NCBI RefSeq assembly: GCF_002288925.2
Contig: NW_022098049.1
Span: forward strand, 7,021,991 to 7,085,990
Source: Delphinapterus leucas
Taxonomy: Eukaryota; Chordata; Mammalia; Artiodactyla; Monodontidae
Reading direction: 5' to 3'
DNA: 64,000 nucleotides
The notes beneath the pieces are model-generated. The model made no database searches. It was not told the DNA's origin and saw only the letters and a list, made by a program, of their open reading frames with translations. Within the stretch, counting starts at the first letter, position 1, and each line of letters opens with the position of its first letter. Shown here piece after piece: positions 1 through 10,659 of this stretch. The translations under genes and the position numbers were made by a program.

Positions 1-670
1 AAATACGATCAAGGACCTTGATATTTTCTACCTTAAATTCTAATTATTTTTTCTCATGTCTTAATGTCTCCTTTTATTAAGGTAGGACTTCCATATGCTT
101 CAACTCCGTATGGATTATGCCTGACAAAACATATTCGAACCATGACGGGAGCTCAATTGATTATCTGTTATATAATGAGTGATGAATTTTCTGATTCACC
201 TTTCTCCCAAAAGCCTTATCCAACTCCAAAGCACAAAACAGTGAAAGAGAGAGAATTAGAAATCTTTTTTTTTTTTGGAGAAAAGGAGCCTCGTTTCAGG
301 CAAGAGTTCCTGAAGCCAGAAGCACCTAGAACTTCTGAAGTTGACTGCCCTTTAAAAAGGGCTCCCTGGAAGCTGTGACAGAATTCCATGGACACATAAA
401 AACCTGTCTTGCCAAGACCTGAGGCACTAGTCATCTTCTTAGGCTAAAGTAGACATCACTGCCTAGAGCTGATAACTGTTACTGTCTTCTTTTACAACTA
501 AATACTTAATTAAAGCTATCACATTTCTATTTCCCTCACCCTTGATTTTCAATCTTTTCTTGTCTGAATTAAACAGGAGGACAGGTAAAAGTGGTTGAGA
601 CATTGGGGCATAACTTAGCAACCCAGTCCTTCTAAAAAAAGCTATTTAACTTTGATGCGATGATTTAATG
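1..670. other. Unassigned unique DNA
   Basis: I recognise no gene or repeat family here. The stretch is AT-rich with a short T run near 265. The open frame at 64-378 has no recognisable domain and reads through that T run. Confidence 0.5.
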
Positions 671-671
671 T

Positions 672-775
672 CTCCAAGACTCTGTTTCATCATTTATAAA
701 GGGGAAATAATAACACTCACTACTTAGATCATAGGGTCATTGTGAGAATTAGATGAGAAAATACATGTGAAGCCA
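672..775 (+). repeat. MIR SINE fragment
   Basis: The order 'tctgtttcatcatttataaa', then 'aataataacactcactac', then 'gtgagaattagatgag' follows the central and 3' part of the MIR consensus in the sense orientation. The tRNA-like head is not recognisable. Confidence 0.75.
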
Positions 776-1185
776 CCCACCACTGCCTGTGACGAAAGGT
801 TAGCTCCTTCCCCACTTTCCCCACCTCTGAGGGGCCATTTCCCCTGTTCAGAAAATGCTGATGGGAGAGGGGTGATGACAAACCACACCCATTATCCCCC
901 TGGAAAAGAAGAGAGATTCATCCTGCCTGGCTGGCATTTCCAGAAGTCTTGCAGCTTTCTGAGGATTCCTTGTGCACTGGATAAAACTGGATTTCCAATA
1001 AAACATTCCACGCCAGGGCATCGCCCAGCCAGTCTCTGAGTCCTGTCCAAAACTGAGCTGAGTTTGCCATCTAGAGGACATCCACGGACAGGCAGTCACC
1101 GATACCCGGCTGAACACTTGGAACAGAGATGAAGTTTCATTCCGTCCATAACACGCATTGAGAGTCTGCTGTAAAACATGCACTG
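776..1185. other. Unassigned unique DNA
   Basis: Moderate GC content. Frames on both strands (767-1039 + and 848-1315 -) overlap one another and neither has a recognisable domain, so I do not call a gene. Confidence 0.4.
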
Positions 1186-1189
1186 CAGA

Positions 1190-1250
1190 AAGAGGGCACA
1201 CAACACAGCCCCTGCCCTCAGCAAGCTCACAGTCTAGTGGGGAGTTCACA
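1190..1250 (-). repeat. L2 LINE 3' end fragment (antisense)
   Basis: 'ctgccctcagcaagctcaca' followed by 'gtctagtgggga' is the antisense of the L2 3' UTR segment that reads 'tagaatgtaagctcc...gggcag' in sense. Short piece. Confidence 0.55.
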
Positions 1251-1414
1251 TTCTGGATTGATTTCAGTGTCCAAAGTGAAACCTGGTTTCTGGCAGGAGC
1301 AATGGATTTGCCCACTGATAAATCACAGCCAGTAAGTAGAGTGGCTGAGCTGGGTCTTGCACTTAGGACTGGGGTTTCAATCTTCTGGACGCTTAATCAC
1401 AGTTGTGTTGGACA

Positions 1415-1520
1415 TCAGAGGGCCCCACGCCCTCATTTTACAGCCAAGGGGAGGGACAGTGAGTGGACCTGGGCCACACAACTAGAAGGTAGCAGAGCTG
1501 GACAGTGAAGCCACTCTTGC
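1415..1520 (-). repeat. MIR SINE fragment (antisense)
   Basis: 'cctcattttacagccaagg', 'gccacacaactagaaggtag' and 'cagagctgga' occur in antisense MIR order. Confidence 0.7.
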
Positions 1521-2045
1521 AATACCTGTGCTCCTTCTAGGACACCAAGGCACTCATCTATGCCTGAAGCAATCAGATACCAGGGCAGTGTAGCAGAAGG
1601 GTTGGGTATGGAGTTTTCTGGGCTAAGTGTCCTTCAAGGGCAGGTATGCAGAACCCAGTTGTTTTTATATTTTGTTAAGGTCCTCACTTGCCAATGATAG
1701 AATAAATGAGGAACCTTGGCCTCTGGCCTAGATTCACATACCTCTTCTCACCCTATAAATCTGGTCCATTTGAAGAAAGCCTCTCTGACTTTCTTGGGTA
1801 TTCATTCAGTCGCTGGGAATGTCTCTACATTTGGAATTGTACTTACAGTTCAGGAATCCCGTAGCTTATGAAAGGCGGCAATGTGGCTATATACAATTCA
1901 GGACATTTAAACTAGAAAGGAAATCTCTTTTCCAGAAGCAAGAATGTGCTCCAGCATACTAAACATGCACCAACATTACATTCTTTTCAGACCTATATCA
2001 TAGTTCTTTATGGAATTTGTGACCAGTTTTAGTACATCCACACAG
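1521..2045. other. Unassigned unique DNA
   Basis: No repeat, gene or simple-sequence signal that I can name. Confidence 0.4.
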
Positions 2046-2215
2046 TCATTAAACAAACATGCCTCCTGTTCCTACTATGTGCCAAGTACTGTGCTAGGTA
2101 AAGCACTGAGGATTCAGTGATAACCGCAGCAGCTCCCATCACTGCCCTCATGGAGCTTGCAAGTCATTATCCAGATAATTATGTCAAGTTTTGGTGAATG
2201 CATTGAAAGGAAAAT
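2046..2215 (-). repeat. L2 LINE 3' end (antisense)
   Basis: 'ctactatgtgccaagtactg', then 'gaggattcagtga', then 'tgccctcatggagctt' is the antisense of the L2 3' UTR. Confidence 0.75.
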
Positions 2216-2289
2216 GATGGCTTCTCTGAGTAAAGGCCAAGGATTCATTAACTGCAGAATAAAACTGGATTTTTGATTAGCTTTTCTGC

Positions 2290-2525
2290 TCACTCCCTAT
2301 GTACCCACAGTGTCCTACACACACTTTTCTTAGAACTCTGTTCAGCATTTTTGTTGTCTTCATTTATCAGTTTGGGGTTTGATTTTTGTTACAATTTACA
2401 CTTGCCTGGATCACCCATAAGTCTCTCAGCTTCTTGAGGTCAGGGAAAAATTCTTTTCTCAGGATCCCCCCGTGTCTACTAAAATAGACGCTGGCTGACC
2501 TTTTGTAGTGAATAAAAGAATCAAA
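2290..2525 (+). repeat. L2 LINE 3' end
   Basis: Sense-strand L2 3' UTR pattern: 'ctcagcttcttgaggtcagg' followed by a degenerate tail ending 'gtgaataaaagaatc'. Confidence 0.55.
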
Positions 2526-3095
2526 TTGAATCAAACCGTTGGTCAATCGATCTGAAACATTACTGATAAAGCCACATTCATAGTTTTTAATTTGAAATGC
2601 ATGAGACTCTAGACACAGTTATTGATGATTAGCGAAAACTGTAGTTACATATTTCCATCCAAGCATATCATTGTAAGTCATTCATCATTTATTATACAAG
2701 CAATCTGTCAGACATGGGGCTGGATGTCATCTAGAGCAGGAGATGAGCATTTACATAAAGAATCAAAACATGTTTGAGGGTTTTCAGAGAGGACCGTGCC
2801 TAGTACTAGTAGGAATAATGAGTAGTGAAAGTAGGAATAACAGGGCTTATCTTTGCTGAAGGCAAACTAACCTGAAATCCAACTATAATTATTGAAAATA
2901 GCTGTCTCGGTGGAACCCTCTGTCCCAGGAATGGGGAAAGGTGAGGGGTAGGTAGACAGATGGCCACAAATTAACAGACACTTGCCAGGGTACATTCAGT
3001 TTCTATATGCATAAATATGGAATACTGAGAAATAATTTTTGGAACTCCCAACTTGGTTTTCGATGAAGCTTGTTTTAGATAAATAGCCATGATAT
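2526..3095. other. Unassigned AT-rich DNA
   Basis: No recognisable element or gene. Confidence 0.4.
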
Positions 3096-3099
3096 CTTC

Positions 3100-3260
3100 T
3101 AGGTGCATCATAACCTTCCAACCTTATCCACCTGGAGCATCTTTACTCACTCTTTAAAACTTGGGCTAAATCACACTTTGACCTGACAGCACTCCCCAGT
3201 CCTTGAAAAGTTAGCCCCCGAACGCACTGTACATCCTCTAGTCATAAGTTTTTAACAAGA
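3100..3260 (+). repeat. Probable L2 LINE fragment
   Basis: 'catctttactcactctttaa', 'ctaaatcacactttgacctg' and 'actgtacatcctc' loosely follow the L2 3' UTR in sense. Strongly diverged, so the call is tentative. Confidence 0.35.
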
Positions 3261-3289
3261 CCGACCAGTTAGCATCTAGAAGCTTGAAT

Positions 3290-3495
3290 TTCATGAGCAC
3301 CTATTTGCTATGTGCCCAGAACTGAACTAGGCACTTTCTCATAGAGTGATCTCACTTTATTTAGCATAAAAACATGACATGGTAATTATTATTAACTCCA
3401 TTTTGTACATAAGGAAAATGATATTGAGAGAGGCTAGTTCACTCAACTGGGGGTACCCAGATAATGAGCCATCGAACTAGAACCTTAATCTAGGT
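3290..3495 (-). repeat. MIR SINE (antisense)
   Basis: 'tgctatgtgcccagaactga', 'aggcactttctcatagag', 'ctccattttgtacataagga' and 'gatattgagagaggctag' are in antisense MIR order over nearly its full length. Confidence 0.8.
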
Positions 3496-3734
3496 CCATC
3501 CTCTAAATTCCATTTTCTCTCCCTTAAACCAGTACTTCTCAAAATGTTGTGTATTAACTATACATATTGTTCGCTTTATATCCATTTTATTCTAAAATTT
3601 TATCTTCCATTAATGGCAAGTGATAATGCTTTTCAAATTATGGTAAGTATGTACATTTCCTATTACATAGGGCTTCCCTATTTCTTCCATTTCTGTCTTT
3701 ACTTTTTGGTCTCTTTATCTTTAGACCAGATTCT

Positions 3735-3895
3735 CTCAATGCTGGGCGCACACTGGAATCATCTAAAAGTATTGATGTCCAGGCCCCATTCTAACACAAT
3801 TAAATGAGAATTTCTGGAAGTGAAGCCTTAATGTTGAGGCTTTTTCAAAGTTTCTCAGATAATTCTAGAGGCAGTCAGAGCTAAGAACTGCTTTG
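3735..3895 (+). mobile_element. MER5-like hAT-Charlie nonautonomous DNA transposon relic
   Basis: 'cactggaatcatct', 'tgatgtccaggccccattc', 'aatgagaatttctgga' and 'tagaggcagtcagagctaag' follow the MER5A/B consensus. A start-like 'cagtacttctcaaa' lies at 3531, about 200 bp upstream, and the AT-rich DNA between may be a later insertion. Terminal repeats are too eroded to fix the ends. Confidence 0.6.
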
Positions 3896-3904
3896 GGTAC
3901 ACCA

Positions 3905-3965
3905 AGAGTACAACACACAGCCTGGCACATAGTAAGAGATCAATAATGATTGTTCATTGAAGGAC
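3905..3965 (+). repeat. MIR/L2-type 3' tail fragment
   Basis: 'cctggcacatagtaagagat' followed by 'caataatgattgttcattga' is the shared 3' end pattern of L2/MIR in sense. Confidence 0.55.
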
Positions 3966-4389
3966 TTACATTGTCCCGGCTCCACACCAAGCCTAGGGCC
4001 CTGATAGGGGTCACTGGGGTTGTACTTCAGATCATATCTTCTAGTATGTTCACTGAGCATATAATGTTAGCCTAAACAAAAGGCCTCTGTATGAACAGTC
4101 TGTTATGGACCGAGACTCTATTACGACCAAGCTGACATTAAATAATCCTCAATTCCTCATGCATGTCAGTGTGTTGATTTTGCTTTTCTATTTGCTGAAG
4201 GATCTGAGGCAACCTAACCCATCCATCAGCAGAAGGCAGCCATGTTACAGAGGGGAAAGCCCAGGACCTAGAGGTGGTCCCGATAGAGCCACTTCTTCTT
4301 CATGTACCTTGTGTCCTTAAACCCCTCAGAGCTTCCTGTTCATCACTCTCAACAAAGCTGATAATGTCAAGATCCCACCTAAAAATCGG
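3966..4389. other. Unassigned unique DNA
   Basis: No element recognised. The frame at 4105-4320 gives no recognisable domain. Confidence 0.4.
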
Positions 4390-4610
4390 TCTGTGGAGCG
4401 AACAAAATGATGGAGTTTAGGAACAGACAGACCTGAAATTAAATTACCTCTCCATCTCCTCAGACAAATCACTTCCCCTCCAGGAGCACTTGCTCCCTCA
4501 TATTAAAATGAAATGATCATATTTACCTCATAAGAGCGTAAGATTAGAGACATTAAATGGAAAACTTCCCAAGGGTGCCTGGCACATGGTAGGTAATCCA
4601 TAGAGATGGA
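4390..4610 (+). repeat. MIR SINE
   Basis: 'gaacagacagacctgaaatt', 'atcacttcccctcc', 'atttacctcataagagcgta' and 'ggtgcctggcacatggtag' give a nearly full-length sense MIR. Confidence 0.75.
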
Positions 4611-4620
4611 TATATAAACT

Positions 4621-5455
4621 TTTCCATGATTGAAGGAAGGAAGGAATGAGAAGATCTGTAAGGCTATATACAAGATTATTATGACTATCAGAGATATATG
4701 TTTCCCTCTTTACAAGAGAACGCAGCGTTTTTTTCCACCTTGAAGGGTCCCATTAGCTTCGGTGCCTTCCTCAAAGACAAACTGACTCAATGAGAAGATT
4801 CTCCAAGGCTTAGAAATGCGTGTCACTTCACTGAGTGAATATGTAGCTTTAGACAAAAATTCTGTCATGGTTTTACTTTAGTTGGAAAGGATATAAATGA
4901 TGAACACTGACTTGGTTTTGTATGTGTTTGAAAAACAAAGCCTGAGAAAGAGCTGGCTTGTGGAGTGAAATCTTGGCTTGAAAATCTGCCTCAAAGAACC
5001 AACTAAAGTGGCCTGTTGGACCCCTTTTCACTAAGAACTCAAAATATCGCTAACAGAGAAACATCGCTTCCAAATCTTTCAAATAGCTAGAGTTAAACCT
5101 CAGGACTGTTTTCTCATTATCCACAAAGAAAGGAAATTCTCCCTCTTACATATTGAGCAAATACTTATTTAGTTCCTGCTAGGTCCAGTGTACCATTTCA
5201 ATCAGCAATATTTTTTTAATGCTCACCATATGGAAGTAACTATCCAAGGTATCTCCCCTTTTAATCCTCTTACTTTTACCATGTGACACTCTATTTTCAT
5301 CATTATAGAGAAAGAAGAGGAGGGGAAAAGACATTTCTGGCTAAGGAAACATCTAGAACAAAGTCAGAGTCATGACATAAATAAGCTTAGTGTGTTCAAA
5401 AACGGGAATCCATCTGGTATACCTTGAACATACATGGCAGGGGAGGTAAAAAGAT
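4621..5455. other. Unassigned unique DNA
   Basis: A weak antisense MIR-like texture is present near 5150-5340 but is too diverged to annotate. No gene seen. Confidence 0.35.
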
Positions 5456-5459
5456 TGAA

Positions 5460-6150
5460 TACATCATTCCTTCCCTCAGACTCCTTCTGGGGCATTGGAA
5501 ATACAATGGTGGCCATGACATGGTCCTATCTTCAAGGAACTTATAGTCTAGTTGCTGAACTGAAAAAGAAAACAGTTAATTACAATACTGTAGGATGAGT
5601 GCTATGATAGGGGTAAGAACAAGGTACTACAGAAAGCATAGAGGAGGGGCTCGTAATCCAGACTTAGGAAGGTTTCTTGGAAGAAGCGGTAGCTAAGCAG
5701 GGTCCTGAAGGATGAATAAGCCTATTGGAAGACAAGGCAATAGAACCATTAAGACAGAAGAAGAATCAAGTTGAAGGCACAGCAGTTAAAGAAACATGGT
5801 TTGTCTTGAGTACAGCCAAGAGTCCAACAGGGTAGATTCCTAAAGAATGAAAAGTGATGCTGGAGTAGAAGACATAGACCAAATTGTGCTGGACACTGTA
5901 GGTTGTGATTGCTATTTGGGGCATTATCCTAAGAGAAAAGGGGACCATTGAGAATGTTTAAAGCAACTGAATGACACGAAAAAATGTATGCTTTCAATGG
6001 ATCAAGATGACTGCTGATGGGTGGACGGAATGGAAGAGGACAAGACTGAAAGCAGGGAGACTAGTCAGCTAACTATGGCAATATTGTAGAGAAGGAAAGA
6101 TAAGCACATGAACTATGACTCTGGAAGAAGTGAATGCAGTCAAGCAATAT
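5460..6150 (-). repeat. Long L2-type LINE 3' region (antisense)
   Basis: 'catggtcctatcttcaagga', 'gatgagtgctatgatagggg', 'aaggtttcttggaagaagcg', 'gactgctgatgggtgg' and 'gaaagcagggagactagtca' occur in the order of the antisense L2 3' region found around many mammalian L2 copies. The frame at 5766-5948 lies inside it and is not a gene. Confidence 0.6.
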
Positions 6151-6528
6151 GAATAAAGTGGAATCTGCATGTCTTGGAAATTGGTTAGCTATTGAGAGGG
6201 AACAGGCAAGAATAACTCTCAACTCTCCAACTACGGCCATTGGTGGCATAATGGGATATACACCAAAACAAGAACTTCTCAGTGTGCAGTATATGTCCCT
6301 GAGAACATAAGGACCTAAAGTTCAGAATAGTGTCTATTTGAATAACTTCTAAACGGACAAAAATATTTTTGACAATTCCACTGCTCATGATATCTGAGAC
6401 TAAGTGAAAGACTCAACTGAATAGCTAAAATAGATGGCTACACTAGCTATTTTAGAGAGTGAGGGGAATAGATCTTGCAAGTTTCTATCTTGTCACATGA
6501 TTTGACTTCCAAGGCCTAAATACAAATC
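6151..6528. other. Unassigned AT-rich DNA
   Basis: Nothing recognised. Confidence 0.4.
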
Positions 6529-6544
6529 AAGACATACCAAATTC

Positions 6545-6753
6545 GGCTTCCCTGGTAGCACAGTGGTTGAGAGTCCACCTGCCGATGCAGGGGACACGGG
6601 TTCGTGTCCCAGTCCGGGAAGATCCCACATGCCATGGAGCGGCTGGGCCCGTGAGCCATGGCCGCTGAGCTTGCGCGTCCGGAGCCTGTGCTCCGCAAAG
6701 GGAGAGGCCACAACAGTGCGAGGCCCGCATACCGCAAAAAAAAAAAAAAAAAA
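6545..6753 (+). mobile_element. CHR-type tRNA-derived SINE, young short form
   Basis: Full-length element: a tRNA-like head with box A region ('agcacagtggttgagagtcc') and box B-like 'gggttcgtgtccc', a body ending 'aggcccgcataccgc', and a pure A tail. It is bounded by a perfect 16-bp target-site duplication, AAGACATACCAAATTC, at 6529-6544 and 6754-6769. The perfect duplication and homogeneous tail indicate a fairly recent L1-driven insertion. Several open frames crossing 6493-6907 on both strands are artefacts of this SINE. Confidence 0.95.
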
Positions 6754-6769
6754 AAGACATACCAAATTC

Positions 6770-7620
6770 AAATGCTGTTTGATCTTGACCAAGAATAGGA
6801 AGAAGAGAGAGAGAGTGGGAAAGCAAAGCTTTAGCAGTATTTCAGCAGGAATCATAAGATATCTTGGGCACCTTACCCAAAACACAATCCCAATGAGTGA
6901 ATCATGAATTAATAAACCCTGAGAGCAAGGACATCCCCTGCCACAATGTCAGATCAGCTTAAACTTCATGCAGAATGTGTCTGGCTACAAGAGTTCTGGC
7001 TTTTGCCAAACCTCATACAATATGTTGGAGCCATTTTACAGACCTCTGCATTCCTATGGGTCTTCCCACCCTAAGCTCTGTCCCCTCTAATGTTGTGTTT
7101 CTCTAGGGATGATAGGTCTTGGGTCTTGGGTTCAATTCAATGAATGCCAGGACTTGGACACATTTTAAACAAGTTAGAATCCATGCGTTGTTTTCAATTA
7201 AAGGCTTTGTAAGGCAAAGGATACCAGCTCAGCCACCAAAAATTTGGGTCTGGGGCAGCTTCTTTAGCCTTCCTGACAGGCCGAGTGTGTTGCGGTGAGC
7301 CTGGCTCCTGTCAAAAGCAATGAGAGAGACAGCAAGGGACATTGGGAAAATTAGGCTTGGCAGCCACCTAAGCCACTGAATATTCAAATGCATGGCGTGT
7401 GAAGTGTGGTTTGACCATCATAGACTGGGAAGCAATGAGAATTCTGGATAGAATTTGGGTACTTGTGAGAAATGACTGAAAAGCTCAATCTCAAGGCAAA
7501 GAGGGAAAATGGGAGAAATATCAATGGTCATATAGAGGGTAGGAACGAGTAAAGATTATACAAGTCCTTTGTAGAATTTTACATTATTTTTGAAAAATCC
7601 ACTTGATACTGGTTTGCTCA
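6770..7620. other. Unassigned unique DNA
   Basis: A purine-rich patch lies at 6795-6825. No gene or dated repeat recognised. Confidence 0.4.
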
Positions 7621-7621
7621 C

Positions 7622-7690
7622 CAAATTCATTCATTCAATGAATGTTTACCAAGCCTGAACTTGGTGTGTGTCTGGAAGTACTATGGGGGC
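7622..7690 (-). repeat. L2 LINE 3' tip (antisense)
   Basis: 'attcattcattcaatgaatg' followed by 'tttaccaagcctgaac' is the reverse complement of the L2 3' terminal 'gaatgaatga' tail. Confidence 0.55.
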
Positions 7691-7884
7691 TATAAAGGAC
7701 TTCGATGTAAAAAGGAGATGGGGTGGAGAGAATGTAACAAAAACTGTAGTACTAGTGAAAAGTCATAAATTTCCTAAAAATATTTATTTTCAAGGCCATT
7801 ATTGGGTAAGGAGCATGAGAAGTCTAGTAGATCTGACTTCAGTCTTGGCTCTGCTATTCACACAATGAGTGACCATGGATGTTA

Positions 7885-7960
7885 TTATAAAGGCTGACAT
7901 TCAGTAACTGGCACATTGTAAACAGTCAGTAGATACCTGATGAATGAATAAATAAATGAA
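7885..7960 (+). repeat. L2 LINE 3' tip
   Basis: 'ctggcacattgtaaacagtc' followed by 'gatgaatgaataaataaatg' is the sense L2 3' terminus. Confidence 0.6.
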
Positions 7961-7964
7961 CGAG

Positions 7965-8160
7965 TGCTTCCTATGGACCACTCAAAGTGCTGAGGGTATA
8001 TGCATTCCTATGAGGTAGGTACTACTATTGCCCTTATTTTATAAATTTAAAAAACTGGGATTTAGAAAGTTTACATAACTTGCACAGGGTCACACACCTA
8101 GTGAGAGTGGGAAAAAGCCAGAACACAAACCCAACCTGTCCAATTCCAAAAACAGAATCT
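7965..8160 (-). repeat. MIR SINE (antisense)
   Basis: 'cctatgaggtaggtactact', 'cccttattttataaattt', 'cttgcacagggtcacacacc' and 'ctagtgagagtgg' make a clear antisense MIR. Confidence 0.85.
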
Positions 8161-8570
8161 CAGATCTCTACCTTAGAATAAACTGTTCTTACAGTGATAG
8201 GGATAAAGTAATCCTAGAAGGAAGACATTCTGATGGGATGGAGGAAAATCAAGAGGATGCCAAGTGGAAGAATATGAACCTTCCCTTTTGGAGTGAAACA
8301 GAAGAGGAGACTCTGGCCAGTGTGAAGTGGGACCTGCTCAGGAAGAAATAGGTGCTCCTTGAAGTAAACAAAGAATGATGCACAGGCATTAGCAAGTTGG
8401 GTCAGAGAGCCTCAGTTACCAAATGCCATGATGTTTGATGTCTGCCTACCAAGACAGCAGAGATAACCATATGAAGTCTAATGAAGCCACTGGATGAATG
8501 TGCTGTCTCTGGGCAGAGGTAGCTACAATATGGAGGAGTGAGAGTTGGCCAAGAACATTCTAGTAACACA
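8161..8570. other. Unassigned unique DNA
   Basis: No element recognised. The minus-strand frame at 8402-8662 has no recognisable domain and runs into the adjacent hAT relic. Confidence 0.4.
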
Positions 8571-8573
8571 GGG

Positions 8574-9183
8574 GTCAGTAAACTATGACCAGGGGGCCAA
8601 ACCTGACTCATGACCTCTTTTTGCAAATAAAGTTTTATCAAAACACAACTAGATTCACTCATTTATATACTGTCTCTGCTGTTTTCATACTACAAAGGCA
8701 AAGTTAAGGAGAAGTGTTAGAAACTCTATGGCCTGAAAAACCTAAAATGTTCATATTATCTGACCCTTTACAGAAGACCTATGTTGGGACTTCACTGGTG
8801 GCACAGTGGTTAAGAATTCGCCTGCCAGTGCAGGGGACATGGGTTTGATCCCTGGTCCGGGAAGATCCCACATGCCACGGAGCAACTAAGCCCGCATGCC
8901 ACAACTACTGAGCCTGTGCTCTAGAGCCCACAAGCCACAACTACTGAGCCTGTGCACCACAACTACTGAGCCCGTGCGCCACAACTACTGAAGCCCATGC
9001 CCCTAGAGCCCATGCTCTGCAACAAGAGAAGCCAACACAATGAGAAGCCCACGCACGGCAACAAAGAGTAGCCCCCACTTGCTGCAACTAGAGAAAGCCC
9101 GTGTGCATCAACGAAGACCCAACGCAGCCAAAAGTTAATTAATTTTTTAAAAAGGAAGAAGACCTATGTCAACTTCTGTGATA
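8574..9183 (+). mobile_element. hAT-Charlie-type nonautonomous DNA transposon, interrupted by a SINE
   Basis: The left end 'caggggtcagtaaactatga' and the right end 'ctttacagaagacctatgtc...cttctg' match a widespread MER-type hAT family whose ends read CAGGGGTCAGCAAACTA...CCCCTG. The body carries 'gcaaataaagttttatcaaa'. A long CHR SINE (8785-9156) splits the element just before its right terminus. The exact family name is not certain. Confidence 0.75.
8785..9156 (+). mobile_element. CHR-type SINE, older long form
   Basis: Starts 'tgggacttcactggtggcac' and ends with an A-rich tail after 'gacccaacgcagccaaaa'. A perfect 13-bp target-site duplication, AGAAGACCTATGT, lies at 8772-8784 and 9157-9169. 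The body contains repeats of 'ccacaactactgagcc', typical of the long form. It inserted into the hAT relic, so it is younger than that element. Confidence 0.95.
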
Positions 9184-9388
9184 AGGTTATGTGACAAGAC
9201 ATATATGGAAACACCTAGCCAGTGTCTGGTATATGGTAAATAGGTAGAAAATTCATTTTACCTGAATCACTATTAAGTCTAGCAGCCTCTGCCCAACTGG
9301 GCTGATTCACACAAAGTAGCCAGTCATAAGGACCCTCAATGGTGACTTTATGCCAAAGAGAAAGGAGATTGTTAGCATTCAGCAGGGC
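9184..9388. other. Unassigned unique DNA
   Basis: Nothing recognised. Confidence 0.35.
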
Positions 9389-9389
9389 T

Positions 9390-9548
9390 ATGAACCAGGG
9401 CTGAACAAAGAGCCTTCATACCCATTACTACATTGAATCCTCTCCACAACCCAGGAAAGCAGTCACTGGTACTCCCATTTTGTAGAAGTTCCACGGCTAA
9501 GAAACAGTAGAAACAGAGTTTAAACGTAGACCTGTCTAGGTTCTATCA
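9390..9548 (-). repeat. MIR SINE (antisense)
   Basis: 'cattgaatcctctccacaac', 'actcccattttgtagaag' and 'acctgtctaggttc' are in antisense MIR order. Quite diverged. Confidence 0.65.
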
Positions 9549-10090
9549 TAACAGAAGCCCAGGGTGAAAGAATTGACAGACTTACAGTCCTGGTTGATAA
9601 TTTCCTCTCTTCTTCTACTTGAAGGTCATGACCTTGCAGGAAAAGGAACCCTTGGGATGTGTGGACATGCTATCAAAATGATACTGGCAACCTGGCTTCA
9701 AAATGTGGATCACCGCTCACCATGTCAGAACAACGGGTCCCTGCAAGGGGAGGCCACGATCTCATTAACAACAGGGATAAGGGCTTCATGGGCAACATGG
9801 AAGACGGATGAAGACTTCAAATCAAAATGTCAACAGAAGAGAGAAAAGTCATCCGATGCAACTGAAAAACTGAGCTTCATGAAAGAATCGTGGGGAACAC
9901 AAGAAAAAGAAACAAAGAATGAGGATCACCAGCATTGCCCAGAGGAAACAAGAAGGAAAAGACTACAAACAATCCTGAGGTTTCCCGATGTCCCCATACC
10001 AACCAACGTACTGACTGGAGCTACAGAGCTAAGTTAAATCCAACCGTTTGTGTCAGGTGTTCTGCTATGAGATGTGGGCAGAGAAAGAAA
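9549..10090 (+). other. Unique segment with a 157-codon open frame; no gene called
   Basis: An uninterrupted ATG-to-stop frame runs 9564-10037 through DNA in which I recognise no repeat. Its product starts with a leucine-rich stretch (residues about 8-20) and becomes strongly charged and Lys/Glu-rich after residue about 85. I recognise no domain. No polyadenylation signal, splice site pair or promoter is evident, and a frame this long can arise by chance over 64 kb. I treat it as non-coding. Confidence 0.25.
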
Positions 10091-10094
10091 CCAT

Positions 10095-10330
10095 GATACA
10101 GATATTGTCATGGGGAAGCACAGTGACTCTTGAGTCAGACTTGCATTCACATCTCATCTACTATTCCTAGCTGGGTAATTTGAGCAAGTGACTTAACCTC
10201 TCTGAGCTCCAGTTGCCTCAACTGTCAAAGAAGTTTCATAATAGTGCCTCATTGGGCCACTGTGATGATTCATTTTTTTAAGTGCAAGGTGTTCAGCACA
10301 TAATAAAATGCTCAATAATTATTAAAGATA
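10095..10330 (+). repeat. MIR SINE, near full length
   Basis: 'cagtgactcttgagtcagac' (head), 'aagtgacttaacctctctga', 'gatgattc' and the tail 'gctcaataattattaaag' are in MIR order. Confidence 0.85.
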
Positions 10331-10344
10331 TTACAATTGAGAAC

Positions 10345-10490
10345 ATTACAAAGTGCTATGAAAATGGGTCAGAGACAGCTCCTGGGAGGATACCATGTTT
10401 TAGCTGTGTCTTGAAGGAGTATAGAAGCTCGCTAGGTGAACACTCTGCAGAGTGGTTGGAGTATAATAATGGTGGAAGGAGCTAGAGGTG
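10345..10490 (-). repeat. Probable L2 fragment (antisense)
   Basis: 'tagctgtgtcttgaaggagt' and 'ctcgctaggtgaacactctg' resemble the antisense L2 3' region. Confidence 0.4.
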
Positions 10491-10499
10491 AGGGTGAGA

Positions 10500-10650
10500 A
10501 GGTGGACTTGATTCTTGGCCTCCAGAAACGCCCAACTGCTTTCATTCTCCATTCCATCCTTAAGCACAACCCCAATCCTTCCATTACCTCTGCTTAAAAT
10601 CTATGAATGATTCTATTTGAATTCGGGATAACATTCAAACTCCTTAGCAT
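10500..10650 (+). repeat. Probable L2 fragment
   Basis: 'ttaaaatctatgaatgattc' and 'acattcaaactccttagcat' match the sense L2 motif seen upstream of the L2 3' UTR. Confidence 0.45.
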
Positions 10651-10659
10651 GCAGCATAC

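Noticed and set aside
6545..6640. tRNA-like head with box A/B in CHR SINEs as functional tRNA genes
   Set aside because: These are SINE promoters. The same head recurs in every CHR copy, and no complete cloverleaf is present.
8785..9156. CRISPR-like array from the repeated 'cacaactactgagcc' words
   Set aside because: The words are internal units of the long CHR SINE, without regular spacers, in a mammalian genome.
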